Positions 53,301 to 60,949 of a DNA stretch of 61,948 nucleotides are shown here, in pieces. The stretch is from contig JASHRS010000308.1 in the NCBI GenBank assembly GCA_030037215.1, forward strand, positions 1-61,948, in the 5' to 3' direction. The position numbers and the translations under genes were made by a program. The DNA comes from Silvibacterium sp. GTDB taxonomy: Bacteria > Acidobacteriota > Terriglobia > Terriglobales > Acidobacteriaceae. The notes beneath the pieces are model-generated. The model saw nothing but the letters and a program-made list of their open reading frames with translations. It had not been told where the DNA came from and searched no databases. Position 1 is the stretch's first letter, and the number at the start of each line of letters is the position of its first letter.

Positions 53301-54459
53301 CCACAGGCGCTGCACTTAGCCAATGCGTAATCTTCACCTGGCCGTCGATATAGCCGCCATCGGCAAGCTGCGCGCGAGCTCCCGTCAAATCCAGTTCATC
53401 CTGCGTAATGCGCAGACTCGTCGTCGCATTTACACCGGCCAGATGGATTGACCCCACATGGTAGGAAGCATTTGCCAAACTGCATTGTCCGCTCACCACA
53501 AAACTCGATCGTCTCCCGCTGCCCTGCAAGTCAACGCTCGCCTGCCCTTGCCGCAGGCCGGAAACTTCACCCAGCACCTCGACTTCCTCAAGCTCGATCG
53601 TCCCTTTAGCCTGCAGCTTCCATGCAGGATCAGCGAAATTCTCGATCGTGCCGCTGGCATTCAGTTGCGATTTTCCCGACTGCAGTCGCAGCGATTGCAA
53701 AGTGGCCCGGTTGCGTTCAAGCTCTGCCTGCGCGTCGATCACCGAATGCACCGGAGCTGCGTTCGCCCGCTGTGTCGTCAGGTCTTCTACATGCAGCGTC
53801 CCCACATAGCGCTCGCGACCACGTAATCCCAGCGCCGGAACATACGTAAACGCAACTCCCACGTCGTTTGCTGCTGCATTGAACGGCATGGCCCGCTCGT
53901 TCACAATTGCCACTCCGTCGCGAACCTCCGCGTGGTTCACCGCCAGATCGAAGATTTCATCCATCGCCCGCTTGTTGCTGGCCTCTTTCACCTTCGGGTG
54001 AGGCTGATTGGTCGAGCCATCCGGATACACAATCAGGTGAATCACCGGATGGTCCGCCTCTAGATATCGCAGCCCGATCTCGCGCCTGAAAAAGGAAGGT
54101 ATCTTCACCCTCACATACAGCCGGTCCACATGCACGTAGGGAACCTGCCCCGGCGCTTCGAGCCCGTGAATCGTAAGGTTGTCAGCGCTGAACTCCAGAT
54201 GCAGCAGGTGCCACTGGAATGCGCCCAGTTCCACGCGTCCACCAGTAACCTTTTCCAGTTCGGTAACAACTTTGCTCCGCACCAGTTCTGCAAACTGCGG
54301 AGTGCCCGCATACCAAACCCCAACGCACGCCAGCACAACAACCACCAGAACAAACACCAGCACAGCTCGAAAGAAAAGACGGCGCACGCGGCCCGGTGCG
54401 AATGTCGGAACCGAAGATGGCGCCGGGTTTGGCGGAATCGTATTTGGGCCGCTGCTCAC
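50323..54459 (-). CDS. tamB: TamB-family translocation/lipid-transfer protein (DUF490)
   Basis: A 1378-residue AsmA/TamB-like protein that spans the periplasm and moves phospholipids or assists outer-membrane protein assembly. One helix near 27-49 anchors it in the inner membrane. A very long beta-strand-rich repeat region follows (a lipid-conducting groove), and the C-terminus has the TamB domain with VDPVIDLSATARVEDYDITIGLTGTASKPVPTFRSEPPLSEQDIFSLLAVGRT. The start is GTG 54459, 4 bases after the stop of the SurA-like gene. It is the third gene of the outer-membrane assembly operon. Confidence 0.9.
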   Translation of the reverse strand: MSSGPNTIPPNPAPSSVPTFAPGRVRRLFFRAVLVFVLVVVVLACVGVWYAGTPQFAELVRSKVVTELEKVTGGRVELGAFQWHLLHLEFSADNLTIHGLEAPGQVPYVHVDRLYVRVKIPSFFRREIGLRYLEADHPVIHLIVYPDGSTNQPHPKVKEASNKRAMDEIFDLAVNHAEVRDGVAIVNERAMPFNAAANDVGVAFTYVPALGLRGRERYVGTLHVEDLTTQRANAAPVHSVIDAQAELERNRATLQSLRLQSGKSQLNASGTIENFADPAWKLQAKGTIELEEVEVLGEVSGLRQGQASVDLQGSGRRSSFVVSGQCSLANASYHVGSIHLAGVNATTSLRITQDELDLTGARAQLADGGYIDGQVKITHWLSAAPVVSHGTVQAQLHAIPLSSIMAEVAPQHYMELGFDTEASGDASADWTGNADNFVTQAKVTLMPPVKLTSGRVPMYGTVDAQYSNATGNVTIRSLNVHTPGSEVRVTGLLGVYPITHASNLQVTLKTANLAEFDRTLSTLGVASEGKRGVSALPVALHGQASFTGTLTGSILNPDVKGHLDATDFDLAFTIPAKPEDETEETGERGGVEHTVRWDSIDADAEYSSERIAVTRAELTHGPAEVHLSGELEAHQITPRHSAFDEYSAIRATVSMQGANLQDLLQMAGKGLPVTGTVNLTAEANGTVNDLRGGGRLSIDGGTVYGEPYKSLNTDLRFAGREAQATNLVFLEDGGRITGGGGYDLKTEAFHFNAQGEGFDLARIRPLQSKASVKGMLVFEAHGNGTLQSPSLQASLHVTKVNIANLITGFVDAEAHTQGRTLLINATSNMSNALMEIHGETELTGDYETQAQLALSNFNVDPLLRSLNVQGLTVQSSIGATVNISGPLREPRKMSGDATMQQFAVSLAGVALKSDGPVHATLVDGRVHLDPLHILGEDTNLRAQGSVGALTDRHDLNLQAGGSVNMRLVQTFDSDLTASGHVDFNVNAGGTVDNPDLTGNVRFTNVSVALADFPNGLSQVNGTLEFDQDRLDVKSMTALSGGGKLTLGGFLTYQQGIYGDLTATASGVRIRYPRGISSMADAKLRLQGTQKSMLLSGDVTITRFVVGSDLDLAALSSTTGGVALPPNPDAPSNHVRLDVHVVSAPQLDFQNSYAKLAGEVDLRVRGTVAQPTVLGHVSITEGNATFAGTKYELQHGDVYFSNPVRIDPVIDLSATARVEDYDITIGLTGTASKPVPTFRSEPPLSEQDIFSLLAVGRTQEEQQIYSNMQSQAGVNSAADALLGGALNATVSNRIQKLFGGGSVKIDPTFVTGTGNSSARITVEQQVAKNATLTYATNVNSTAQQLIQAEIDLTQNVSVIAVRDEAGVFSFIIKLRRRYR

Positions 54460-54463
54460 CGTT

Positions 54464-55219
54464 TCACTCCTTCATACCCTCTTGCGTGTCTGATGCCGTG
54501 TCCATCGCCGTTGCATACGCCGGATCAAGGATCCGCACCGTGCCTTCGGCCCGCAGGCTCCTCAGCCAGTCCTGCAGCAGCCCGTTTACCTGTTGTTGCA
54601 ACAGCAGTTCCTGAATGCGCGCAGACACGTCCTTAAGCGGAGGGGGTTGCTGATGCTGCCGCTCAAACGCCGGAACCACAGACTTCGCATAGTAGTCTTC
54701 AACGCTCTCGTGCTGTATGCGAATCCCGGTTCGAAAGCGCAGATCGATAAAGCGAAGAATCGCCAGCCTCTCTTTCCAGTGCTCGGCGACCTCCTTCTCA
54801 GTAAGACCATCCGTGGCCAGGAATGCGTCCCAGCCGGCCTTTGTTTTACAGTCGTACTTTGCGCACTCAGGCAGATGCGACCGCAGCTCGTCCAGTGAGT
54901 TCTCGACATCCGCATCAGAGATATTGATGCTGAACTGCTGCTGCTCCTTCATCTGTTGCTCGATCAGCGCGCGGTTGATCAGCCTGCGCAGCGCGAGCTG
55001 CCGCGTGTCCCGACCGCTGTTTGCCTGGAACGGCTCCAGCTTCGCATACCGCATCTCTTCGTCGATGTCGCTTTCGAGCAGCGCTTCGCCGTTGATTACT
55101 GCGACCACGTGATCCAGCACAACAAACTTGCCGTTGTTTGCATCCCGTATGGTCTGCGCGCAGGTGCTTCCGCTGGCCAGAGCCAGCCACATCGCCGCAA
55201 ACACAAACAGGCGTTTCAT
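54464..55219 (-). CDS. SurA N-terminal-domain periplasmic chaperone without PPIase domain
   Basis: A 251-residue exported protein with a signal peptide (MKRLFVFAAMWLALASGSTCAQ). It has the SurA N-terminal chaperone domain, VLDHVVAVINGEALLESDIDEEMRYAKLEPF near 33-63, with RRLINRALIEQQMKEQ after it. A C-terminal helical part follows, but no parvulin (peptidyl-prolyl isomerase) repeat. It should hold unfolded outer-membrane proteins. Its ATG overlaps the stop of the BamA-like gene by one base and TamB follows after 4 bases, so the three are co-expressed. Confidence 0.82.
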   Translation of the reverse strand: MKRLFVFAAMWLALASGSTCAQTIRDANNGKFVVLDHVVAVINGEALLESDIDEEMRYAKLEPFQANSGRDTRQLALRRLINRALIEQQMKEQQQFSINISDADVENSLDELRSHLPECAKYDCKTKAGWDAFLATDGLTEKEVAEHWKERLAILRFIDLRFRTGIRIQHESVEDYYAKSVVPAFERQHQQPPPLKDVSARIQELLLQQQVNGLLQDWLRSLRAEGTVRILDPAYATAMDTASDTQEGMKE

Positions 55220-58200
55220 CAGAAGGCCTGCCCGATGCTGAAGAAGAAGTTGAAGTGGTTCGCCTGCCCTACGTATGGCTGAATCGGCTGGCCGTTCGAT
55301 TGTGTGCCATAGGTGACGATCACCGGGAACACCGGAGGATTCAGGTTGTAGCTGAAGTCGAAACGGATCGGCCCGATTGGCGTGTGATACCGCACCCCAA
55401 GACCGAGCGCGTGCGAAAAATTATTAAAGCTGCACGTATTCTCCGGTGTCGCAAGCGACGGGTCCTTCGCGATCTCCTCGGCAAGAGCCAGGTCTTTGCA
55501 GGTCCAGCTATGCGGCTGCTTGATCCGCAGGGCGCTTGGCCAAATATCCGAGGACTTGTCGAACACGTTTCCCGTATCGTGAAACAGAACAAACCCTAGC
55601 GCTGTTCCGAAGTATGGAAGAACCGGATTCGGAAAGCGAATCTCCGTGCTGTTCACAAAGGCTCCCGCGCCGCCGATCGGAAATCCGGTCTGCGAATCGC
55701 GCGGGCCCGCAGAATTGATCGAAAAACCGCGCAGCGACTGCGCGCCGCCCGCATAAAGCCGCTCGGGCAGAGGAATATATTCATATTGAGGAGCGCCAAA
55801 GGCCCGCTCGTAGCCGAAGCGTGTGCTGCGCGCCAAAATGTAGTGATGCTTCCCGAACTGGTAGTAGCTGGAGTTCGTAACGTCCAGCCGGTTGAAGTTC
55901 GCCTCCGACGCAAAAATGCTGTCAGTAATGAATTCGTCCGCGCTCGTGTATGTTCCTCCGGCTGCGTCCAGCGGGCTCGGCCGCCGCGTATCGCGCACCC
56001 ACGTCACTCCCGGCCCGCCTACGCGCACCGGCTCTGACACCAGCGGAATCTCGTCCGGAGACACCTGCACGCTATTGGGATCCACCACGACCCGGCGATA
56101 CGTAAACTGATACAGCAGCGTATTCGCTCGATTGGGCCTGTGCGTAAGACGCACCGTGCCTTCCAGTCGCGACGCCGCATATGTCGTCACATCCTGCGCG
56201 TTCGTATAGCCGCCGCTTAGCGAAAAGTCCAGGGTTTTACGGTCAAACACATGCGGCAATGAATAAATCATCGTCGCTGCCTGCTCGAGCGTGCCATATT
56301 TTGCTCTCAGTGCCAGCGACTGGTTCCGTCCTCCCAGATTGATCCGCGATACATCGAATTGCACCAGAGCGCTTGCCCCTGTTTTCCCGTTAGGCCCGCA
56401 ATTCGCCTGGTAGTCCGTGGGATTGATGCCGAGTTGAATTAGGCTCGCGGTATTCGGGCAGCTTGTTGAAGGATTCCCTGTCTGTGCCTGAAAGCCCACG
56501 CCGTAGCTCAGGTCCCACCGCTTCGCTTCAGTGAACTGGACCAGCACATCCTTGCGCAGCGTATCGCCATTGGGATTCTGCACCGCTGTATTCACTTCAT
56601 TGAATAGCGTCAGATCGTAGAGCCGCCGCTGCATGTCGAGCAGGGCCGACTGATCGAGAGGCTGATCCGGCTTCACAAGAATGTCCTGCTCGATCGTGGA
56701 AGGGCGCGTGAAGCGCAGTCCCGAGATCAGTACGCGGTTCACGAAGATCTGGTCGCCTTCTGTAACGTTCAGCGTCACGTCAATCAGGTTGGGCTTGTCC
56801 GTCTCTGGCTGCTGCGTCAGTGTCACCGTCGCATGATCAAAGCCCTGGCTGTAGTAGTACGTAAGAATCGAATCGCGGTCGCCCATCACCGACACTGCGG
56901 AATACGGTTGACCAGTTTCCGTATTCAACAGCGATTGCAGTATTGCCAGCTGCACTTTCTGATTTCCGGTGATATCGTACTTTCCTATACGGTCCTGCAC
57001 GCCTTCGTCGACCTGATACTTTACCGACAGCGCATCTGAATTCTTCCCGCCAATCTCCGCCACTTCCGGAGTCACCTGCACATTGCTGAATCCATTGCTC
57101 TGGTACAGTGCCTTGATGGCATTCACGTCGGCCTGCGCCAGTGCCTGGCTGTATTGTCCGTGCCGCATGAACACGTCCGCCTTGCGTACGCTCAGCCTCG
57201 GCATGATCACATCACCGCTGAAATAATGATTGCCTGCAACTGTGACCGATCTCACCTCATGCCGTTGCCCCAGTGTCACATCAAAAACAACCTCTGTCCG
57301 CGCCGCCGCCCCTGTTCCCTGCGTGCTGCGTGTATGCGTCACTTTCGCGTCAAAATATCCCTGGCGCTGGTAGTAGTCACGGATTCGCTGATCGGCCTCA
57401 TGCAGCAGGTCTTCGTCGACTGTGCCCTCTTCATAGACCGGAACCAGTGTCTTGATCTTGCCCTTGCTCAGCTTCACGCCATTCACACGAATCGAGACCA
57501 CCGGTCCTCGGTTCGCATCGAAGTCGTAATTCAGATGGTTCGTCGCTCGCTGGAATTCCTTGGACTCTAGCCCCACCGTCGCTTCCAGCCGCTGCTGCTT
57601 CTGATAATTCTTCTGGATATTGGTCAGCGCACGGCTCACCGTATCGCGCGTTACTTTGCTGTTTTCCTTTAGCTTTGCCACTTTACGGAACCTGGATTCC
57701 GTCATCCCCGGGTCGCCTGTGACCTGGACCGCTCCCACCCGCGTCTGCTTGCCCAGATTTACCTGATAATGAATATCCACTTGCCCATTCGCCGTGTCCT
57801 CTGCCGTAGTCCGGTCGAATGTTCCCAGATAATATCCGTTCTCTTCGAGTGTCTGGGTCAGCAGGCTTGCGGCCTTGGTCATCTTCGCATCGTCATATCG
57901 CGTGCCCGCAGTCAATCGCGTCGCCCTCTGCAACTGGCTCGTCAGCCGGTCGTTCTTCACTCCGTCGACCGTCACCCTGCCCAGGAAAAACTGCTGCGTG
58001 CCCTTGAAGAGAATCGTCACCTGATCTCCCTGACGCTCTCCTTCCACTGCAATATCCTGGTAAAGTCCCGTCGCATACAGTCGCCTCAGGCTTTGCCGCA
58101 CATCTTCGGCGCGAAGCGGCTGATGCGGCTGCAAAGGCAGCATTTCAGGCAGCGGCTCCAGCCGCGAGCGATCCACGCCCTCGAACTCAACCGCCGCAAT

Positions 58201-58464
58201 TTCCAGGCCTTCCCACGCGCGCACGCTGTCTGTCGCTGCATCTGCCGAAGTATCGGCCGCCGGATCTGCCGACAGGTTCGGCCCGTCATCGTATCCCGCA
58301 ACACGCCCACTCGCGGTCGCTGTCTCTCCCATCTGCTGTCCTCGAAGTGTCGTCGGCTGGCCGGCAATCTGCGCACCGGCTCCTGCCGGAGCCAGCATCA
58401 GCGCCAGAACACAGGCAAGTACACAGCGGCAGCTTTGGTCCGGAGCCTGCACTCCGCCCTTCAT
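55219..58464 (-). CDS. bamA: BamA/TamA-like outer-membrane assembly protein (POTRA and 16-strand barrel)
   Basis: A 1081-residue Omp85-family protein. From about 90 onward come at least five POTRA domains (for example FKGTQQFFLGRVTVDGVKNDRLTSQL and GDQIFVNRVLISGLRFTRPSTIEQDI). The C-terminal barrel contains the conserved lid loop SLRGFSINSAGPRD and ends with Phe (FFFSIGQAF), the outer-membrane targeting end. I place the start at ATG 58464 so that VLACVLALMLAPAGAGAQ serves as signal peptide. The frame is open to ATG 58638, which would leave only 26 bases to the divergent gene, and a TTG near 58515 with GAGAGG upstream is another option. It is longer than typical BamA (about 800). Confidence 0.88.
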   Translation of the reverse strand: MKGGVQAPDQSCRCVLACVLALMLAPAGAGAQIAGQPTTLRGQQMGETATASGRVAGYDDGPNLSADPAADTSADAATDSVRAWEGLEIAAVEFEGVDRSRLEPLPEMLPLQPHQPLRAEDVRQSLRRLYATGLYQDIAVEGERQGDQVTILFKGTQQFFLGRVTVDGVKNDRLTSQLQRATRLTAGTRYDDAKMTKAASLLTQTLEENGYYLGTFDRTTAEDTANGQVDIHYQVNLGKQTRVGAVQVTGDPGMTESRFRKVAKLKENSKVTRDTVSRALTNIQKNYQKQQRLEATVGLESKEFQRATNHLNYDFDANRGPVVSIRVNGVKLSKGKIKTLVPVYEEGTVDEDLLHEADQRIRDYYQRQGYFDAKVTHTRSTQGTGAAARTEVVFDVTLGQRHEVRSVTVAGNHYFSGDVIMPRLSVRKADVFMRHGQYSQALAQADVNAIKALYQSNGFSNVQVTPEVAEIGGKNSDALSVKYQVDEGVQDRIGKYDITGNQKVQLAILQSLLNTETGQPYSAVSVMGDRDSILTYYYSQGFDHATVTLTQQPETDKPNLIDVTLNVTEGDQIFVNRVLISGLRFTRPSTIEQDILVKPDQPLDQSALLDMQRRLYDLTLFNEVNTAVQNPNGDTLRKDVLVQFTEAKRWDLSYGVGFQAQTGNPSTSCPNTASLIQLGINPTDYQANCGPNGKTGASALVQFDVSRINLGGRNQSLALRAKYGTLEQAATMIYSLPHVFDRKTLDFSLSGGYTNAQDVTTYAASRLEGTVRLTHRPNRANTLLYQFTYRRVVVDPNSVQVSPDEIPLVSEPVRVGGPGVTWVRDTRRPSPLDAAGGTYTSADEFITDSIFASEANFNRLDVTNSSYYQFGKHHYILARSTRFGYERAFGAPQYEYIPLPERLYAGGAQSLRGFSINSAGPRDSQTGFPIGGAGAFVNSTEIRFPNPVLPYFGTALGFVLFHDTGNVFDKSSDIWPSALRIKQPHSWTCKDLALAEEIAKDPSLATPENTCSFNNFSHALGLGVRYHTPIGPIRFDFSYNLNPPVFPVIVTYGTQSNGQPIQPYVGQANHFNFFFSIGQAF

Positions 58465-58664
58465 CTGCGCGCCGAAGACTCGTAAAGCCTGTGTTCGCAG
58501 AAAGCCCAATCCGTCCTCTCGCTTTTTGGATTGCGGGCCTGTAGTCAAGTCCCGCCCTGCATCCTTAAGGTGCGAACCGCTTTCCGAAGCCCGCTGCCGC
58601 TTCGGCGCCGGCGCAGGTTCCCGCACATGCTCGCGCATCCCGCACGCCTCTATACTAAAGACTC

Positions 58665-59696
58665 ATGCCGCCCTCTTCCACAGTCATGCAGGAGCGATAT
58701 TCGCGACAGGTACTCTTTCCCGCTATAGGCCCTGTAGGCCAGGAAAAGCTCGCCGCCGCACATGTTGCCCTCGTCGGTTGCGGAGCCACAGGCGCAGCCG
58801 CAGCCAGCCTGCTCACGCGCGCCGGAGTCGGCACACTCACCCTCATCGACCGCGACTTCGTCGAGGAAAGCAATCTTCAGCGTCAGGTACTTTTTGACGA
58901 AGCCGATGCGCGCGAATCCCTGCCCAAGGCCGAGGCCGCGCGCCGCAAAATCGCGCTCTTCAACAGCGGGATCAATGTCAACGCCCACGTAGCCGATCTC
59001 ACTCCAGGCAACATCCATGACCTGCTCGCAGGCGCGCAAATCGTCCTTGACGCAACCGATAATTTCGAGACTCGCTATCTCATCAACGACTACGCCGTCG
59101 AGCAGCATAAACCCTGGATCTATTCCGCCGCCGTTGCCGCCTACGCTGTTACGATGAACATCCTCCCTGAGGAAACCGCTTGCCTTGCCTGCATTTTTCC
59201 TGAGCCGCCCACCGGAACCGTCGAAACCTGTGACACCGCGGGGATCCTCAACACCGCCGTGAACTTCGCCGCATCCATCGCCGTCACTGAGGCTCTCAAA
59301 TTCCTCACCGGCTCTCACAGCAAAATGCGCCGCACGCTGCTCTCCGGCGATCTGTGGACGAACGAATGGTCTGAAGTTTCCGCCGCCGCTCCGCGCCCCG
59401 GCTGCGAAGTCTGCGCTCTCCGTGATTTCCGCCATCTTCGCGGCGAATTACGCCCGCACATTACGCTTTGCGGGCGCAACTCTGTCCAGATTCACGAACA
59501 CAGCCGTCCCGTTGATCTCGCCGCGCTCGAAACACGCCTCAAACCGCACGGTGAAGTCCGCTCGAATCAGCTTTTGCTGCGTTTCACGCGAGGCGAGCAC
59601 ACGCTCACCGTCTTTGCCGACGGACGCGCCATCGTTCAGGGGACCACTGATCCCGCTCTTGCTCGGAGCCTTTATGCAAGATTCATAGGCTCCTGA
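58665..59696 (+). CDS. ThiF/MoeB/HesA-family adenylyltransferase (E1-like)
   Basis: A 343-residue E1-like enzyme that adenylates the C-terminus of a ubiquitin-fold sulfur carrier. [19 protein letters not shown] opens the family, followed by the nucleotide site [41 protein letters not shown] (about 32-72), the Zn cysteines CLAC and CEVC, and the catalytic-type Cys in [10 protein letters not shown]. The C-terminal 80 residues are a small extra domain with [26 protein letters not shown]. Whether it serves thiamine, molybdopterin or another carrier cannot be told, as no ThiS/MoaD gene is adjacent. Confidence 0.87.
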   Translation: MPPSSTVMQERYSRQVLFPAIGPVGQEKLAAAHVALVGCGATGAAAASLLTRAGVGTLTLIDRDFVEESNLQRQVLFDEADARESLPKAEAARRKIALFNSGINVNAHVADLTPGNIHDLLAGAQIVLDATDNFETRYLINDYAVEQHKPWIYSAAVAAYAVTMNILPEETACLACIFPEPPTGTVETCDTAGILNTAVNFAASIAVTEALKFLTGSHSKMRRTLLSGDLWTNEWSEVSAAAPRPGCEVCALRDFRHLRGELRPHITLCGRNSVQIHEHSRPVDLAALETRLKPHGEVRSNQLLLRFTRGEHTLTVFADGRAIVQGTTDPALARSLYARFIGS

Positions 59697-59833
59697 AAAG
59701 GCAACCCTCCACGCGTCCAAGTCCATCGAAGTTACGGATGTAGCAGAAAACACTTTTGCTTTTTCATTGCCCATGAACCACGCACCTCAAACATTACATG
59801 GCAATCATTCGAGAGCCACAGGAGCTATACTCG

Positions 59834-59869
59834 ATGGAATTCTCTTGCGTACACAGGAGGCGGGGATGA
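59834..59869 (+). CDS. 11-codon leader ORF overlapping the sigma-factor start
   Basis: ATG 59834 encodes [11 protein letters not shown] and ends with TGA at 59867-59869, which overlaps the sigma-factor ATG at 59866 (ATGA). AGGAG at 59820-59824 lies 9 bases before it. Its tandem codons AGG-AGG are themselves the Shine-Dalgarno of the sigma gene. Translation of the leader could thus set sigma-factor expression. It may also be chance; conservation would decide. Confidence 0.35.
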   Translation: MEFSCVHRRRG

Positions 59870-60498
59870 GTACAGGTCACACCCAGCCCAGACCCGCGCA
59901 TCACCACATGAGGCGCAATCCGCCCATTGCCGGCGAAGCCGAAGCCATCGCCAAGGCGCAGGCTGGCGAAGCCGAATCTTTCGAAATGCTCTACGCCCTC
60001 CATAAGCGCAGGGTCTACTCGCTGTGTCTCCGCATGCTTGGCAATGTCGCTGAGGCAGAAGACCTTACCCAGGAAGCCTTCCTTCAGCTCTATCGCAAAA
60101 TCGGGACTTTTCGCGGCGATTCTGCCTTCTCAACGTGGCTGCACCGCCTCGCCGTTAACGTCGTACTCATGCACCTCCGCAAAAAGGGCCTTCCTCAGGT
60201 CTCGCTTGAAGAAGCTCTGGAGCCGTCGCAGGATGACGGCCCGCGCAAGGACATCGGTGCCCGCGACCTTACTCTCTCCGGCTCCATCGACCGCGTCACG
60301 CTTGAGCGCGCCGTTGAAAATCTCCCTCCCGGCTACCGCCTGGTCTTTGTCCTGCACGACGTTGAGGGATACGAGCACAACGAAATCGCGGAAATGCTCG
60401 CCTGCTCCATTGGCAACAGCAAATCCCAGCTGCACAAAGCTCGCATGAAGCTTCGCGAGCTGCTCCGTACCGGCCAGCGCAAGGAGCAGGCCGTATGA
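59866..60498 (+). CDS. ECF-type RNA polymerase sigma factor (RpoE-like)
   Basis: A 210-residue extracytoplasmic-function sigma factor. Region 2 spans about 35-105 ([64 protein letters not shown]), a linker follows, and region 4 spans about 140-200 ([48 protein letters not shown]). ATG 59866 with AGGAGG 5 bases upstream is preferred over in-frame starts from 59767. The anti-sigma gene overlaps its stop by four bases (ATGA), so the two are made together. Confidence 0.92.
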   Translation: MSTGHTQPRPAHHHMRRNPPIAGEAEAIAKAQAGEAESFEMLYALHKRRVYSLCLRMLGNVAEAEDLTQEAFLQLYRKIGTFRGDSAFSTWLHRLAVNVVLMHLRKKGLPQVSLEEALEPSQDDGPRKDIGARDLTLSGSIDRVTLERAVENLPPGYRLVFVLHDVEGYEHNEIAEMLACSIGNSKSQLHKARMKLRELLRTGQRKEQAV

Positions 60499-60791
60499 CG
60501 GAGCCAAGTTCGAACTTGGAAGATGAAACAATTATGGACTGCGCGGAATTTCAAAGTCGTCTGCCTGAGCTCTTCGAATCCGGTAAGGACCTGAACACGG
60601 AAGAGCACCTCAAAACCTGCGAAAATTGCGCGGCACTCGTGCGCGATCTTGAATACATCGCCCAGCAGGCTAAACTGCTTCTGCCCCTGCACGAGCCCAG
60701 CCCAGCCGTCTGGAACAACATCCAGTCCGCCATCCAGCGCGACAGCGAGAGAAGCGAGAAGGAAAACGACGCCCCCGTCAAACACCGCTAG
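60495..60791 (+). CDS. Zinc-binding anti-sigma factor (ZAS-like)
   Basis: A 98-residue soluble protein with CAEF near 16 and HLKTCENC near 38-45; the HxxxCxxC pattern is the core of ZAS anti-sigma domains that hold an ECF sigma factor and often respond to oxidation. There is no transmembrane helix, unlike many ZAS proteins. It overlaps the sigma gene by 4 bases. It should sequester the sigma factor in the cytoplasm until zinc loss or another signal releases it. Confidence 0.82.
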   Translation: MTEPSSNLEDETIMDCAEFQSRLPELFESGKDLNTEEHLKTCENCAALVRDLEYIAQQAKLLLPLHEPSPAVWNNIQSAIQRDSERSEKENDAPVKHR

Positions 60792-60874
60792 TTTCGCTCA
60801 ACGAAACCGCCTCGCAAGCTCCGGTTCCAACGGTGTGCGCCGCATTTTCTCCGCTGACGGTTTCTATAACCTGA

Positions 60875-60942
60875 TCGCTTTTCCGCGAACCGCTTCTTAG
60901 CTGACCGCTTTTATAGCCAACCGCTTCACCAGCCACCCGCTT
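60875..60942. repeat. Degenerate 15-16-bp tandem repeats between convergent genes
   Basis: CGCTT begins at 60876, 60891, 60906, 60922 and 60938, spaced 15, 15, 16 and 16 bases. The units read roughly GACCGCTTTTTAGCC with substitutions. They lie between the anti-sigma gene and the homoserine dehydrogenase stop. This looks like a decaying minisatellite; no function is evident. Confidence 0.55.
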
Positions 60943-60949
60943 TTTAGCT

